Part shown: positions 6,953 to 7,387 of the stretch, one piece after another | How positions within the stretch are numbered: the first letter of the stretch is position 1 | How the letters are laid out: the number at the start of each line of letters is the position of its first letter | Assembly (NCBI GenBank): GCA_964442015.1 | Contig: CAYTYA010000081.1 | Coordinates: 1-7,387 of the forward strand | Direction of reading: 5' to 3' | DNA length: 7,387 nt | Source: GCA-002701945 sp964442015 | GTDB lineage: Bacteria > Fidelibacterota > Marinisomatia > Marinisomatales > TCS55 | The notes under the pieces: model-generated | The model's input: the letters and a program-made list of their open reading frames with translations, nothing else | Databases searched by the model: none | Told to the model about the DNA's origin: nothing | Made by a program: the position numbers and the translations under genes

Positions 6953-7387
6953 TTGGCGACGAAAATTAGATTAAAACGTATTGGTCGTAGAAATAGACCA
7001 TTTTATAGACTTGTTATTATGGATTCAAGAAATCGTAGAGATGGAGCAGCTATTGAACAGGTTGGTTGGTATAATCCTATTGCAAAGGATGATATTTATT
7101 CTCTTAAAGAGGATAGAATAATGCATTGGTTAAAAGAAGGAGCTCAACCAACAGATACTGTCCATGATATTCTACGTACTTCTGGCTTAGCGCATAAATG
7201 GCATTTAATTAAACAGGGTTTAAGTGATGCTGATATTGAAAAAGAGATGAAGAAATGGTTACTTGAACGTGAAGATGTTCTCGCTCGCCGTAAACAGCGT
7301 GCTGAGGCAAGAGTAGCAAAGAAAAAAGAAGCTTCTAAAAAGAAAGAAGAGGCACCAGCAGAAGAAGAAGCACCAGCGGAAGAAGAA
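6953..7387 (+). CDS. rpsP: 30S ribosomal protein S16 with long charged C-terminal extension (3' end missing)
   Basis: 145 codons are visible, still open at the right edge. Seen: the S16 core in residues 1 to about 80 (KIRLKRIGRRNRPFYRLV, then DSRNRRDG, VGWYNP, and GAQPTDTV with a following helix). After it come a helical stretch (to about 115), a Lys/Arg/Ala-rich coil, and a repeated acidic tail with APAEEE occurring twice. Known: S16 is an essential early-assembly protein of the 30S subunit, usually about 80-90 residues; extended forms with Ala/Glu/Lys tails occur in Bacteroidota and relatives, which supports an FCB-type host. The start is TTG at 6953, giving the standard MATKIRLKRIG, with AGGAG at 6940-6944 placed 8 nt before it. 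It is probably co-transcribed with ffh. Confidence 0.98.
   Translation, partial: MATKIRLKRIGRRNRPFYRLVIMDSRNRRDGAAIEQVGWYNPIAKDDIYSLKEDRIMHWLKEGAQPTDTVHDILRTSGLAHKWHLIKQGLSDADIEKEMKKWLLEREDVLARRKQRAEARVAKKKEASKKKEEAPAEEEAPAEEE

Noticed and set aside
1..7387. CRISPR arrays, insertion sequences, tRNA or rRNA genes
   Set aside because: I saw no direct-repeat arrays, transposase frames, terminal inverted repeats or cloverleaf-like stretches on either strand by eye.

Overview
This window is AT-rich (about one third G+C by eye), gene-dense bacterial DNA. Short gaps, overlapping genes, several TTG starts, a secreted M1 aminopeptidase, and an S16 ribosomal protein with a long charged C-terminal extension suggest a Gram-negative bacterium of the FCB type. 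A marine Marinimicrobia (SAR406)-like lineage is my best guess, but this rests on gene style and is not proven.

Layout: positions 1-398 hold the 5' part of a nucleotide-sugar dehydrogenase on the minus strand. It diverges from a rightward run of genes: a secreted M1 aminopeptidase with a HEAT-like C-terminal region (526-3009), a 2H-type cyclic phosphodiesterase (3016-3513), an isochorismatase-like cysteine hydrolase (3506-4045), and a predicted outer-membrane beta-barrel protein (4048-5058). These four are 6 nt apart, overlapping by 8 nt, and 2 nt apart, so they look like one transcript. After 82 nt comes a small lipoprotein with a heavy-metal-associated (HMA) domain (5141-5479), then a probable terminator. 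The rest is housekeeping: ffh (5603-6928), for signal-recognition-particle targeting, and rpsP (6953 to the window end).

The most interesting point is the start of the barrel gene. A good signal peptide begins at ATG 4048, but its frame has two TGA codons, at 4102-4104 and 4111-4113, before continuing open for more than 310 codons. They sit at the mature N-terminus in a TGA-x-x-TGA arrangement, as in a CxxC motif. A stem-loop begins 11 nt after the second TGA. Its apical tetraloop GGUC begins after 17 intervening nt, close to the Escherichia coli fdhF SECIS element (same loop, 18 nt as I recall it). I propose an undescribed Sec-x-x-Sec surface protein, possibly working with the HMA lipoprotein in metal or thiol/selenol chemistry. 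The main alternative is a gene with two nonsense mutations. Standard annotation would start this gene at TTG 4126 and lose both the signal peptide and the motif.
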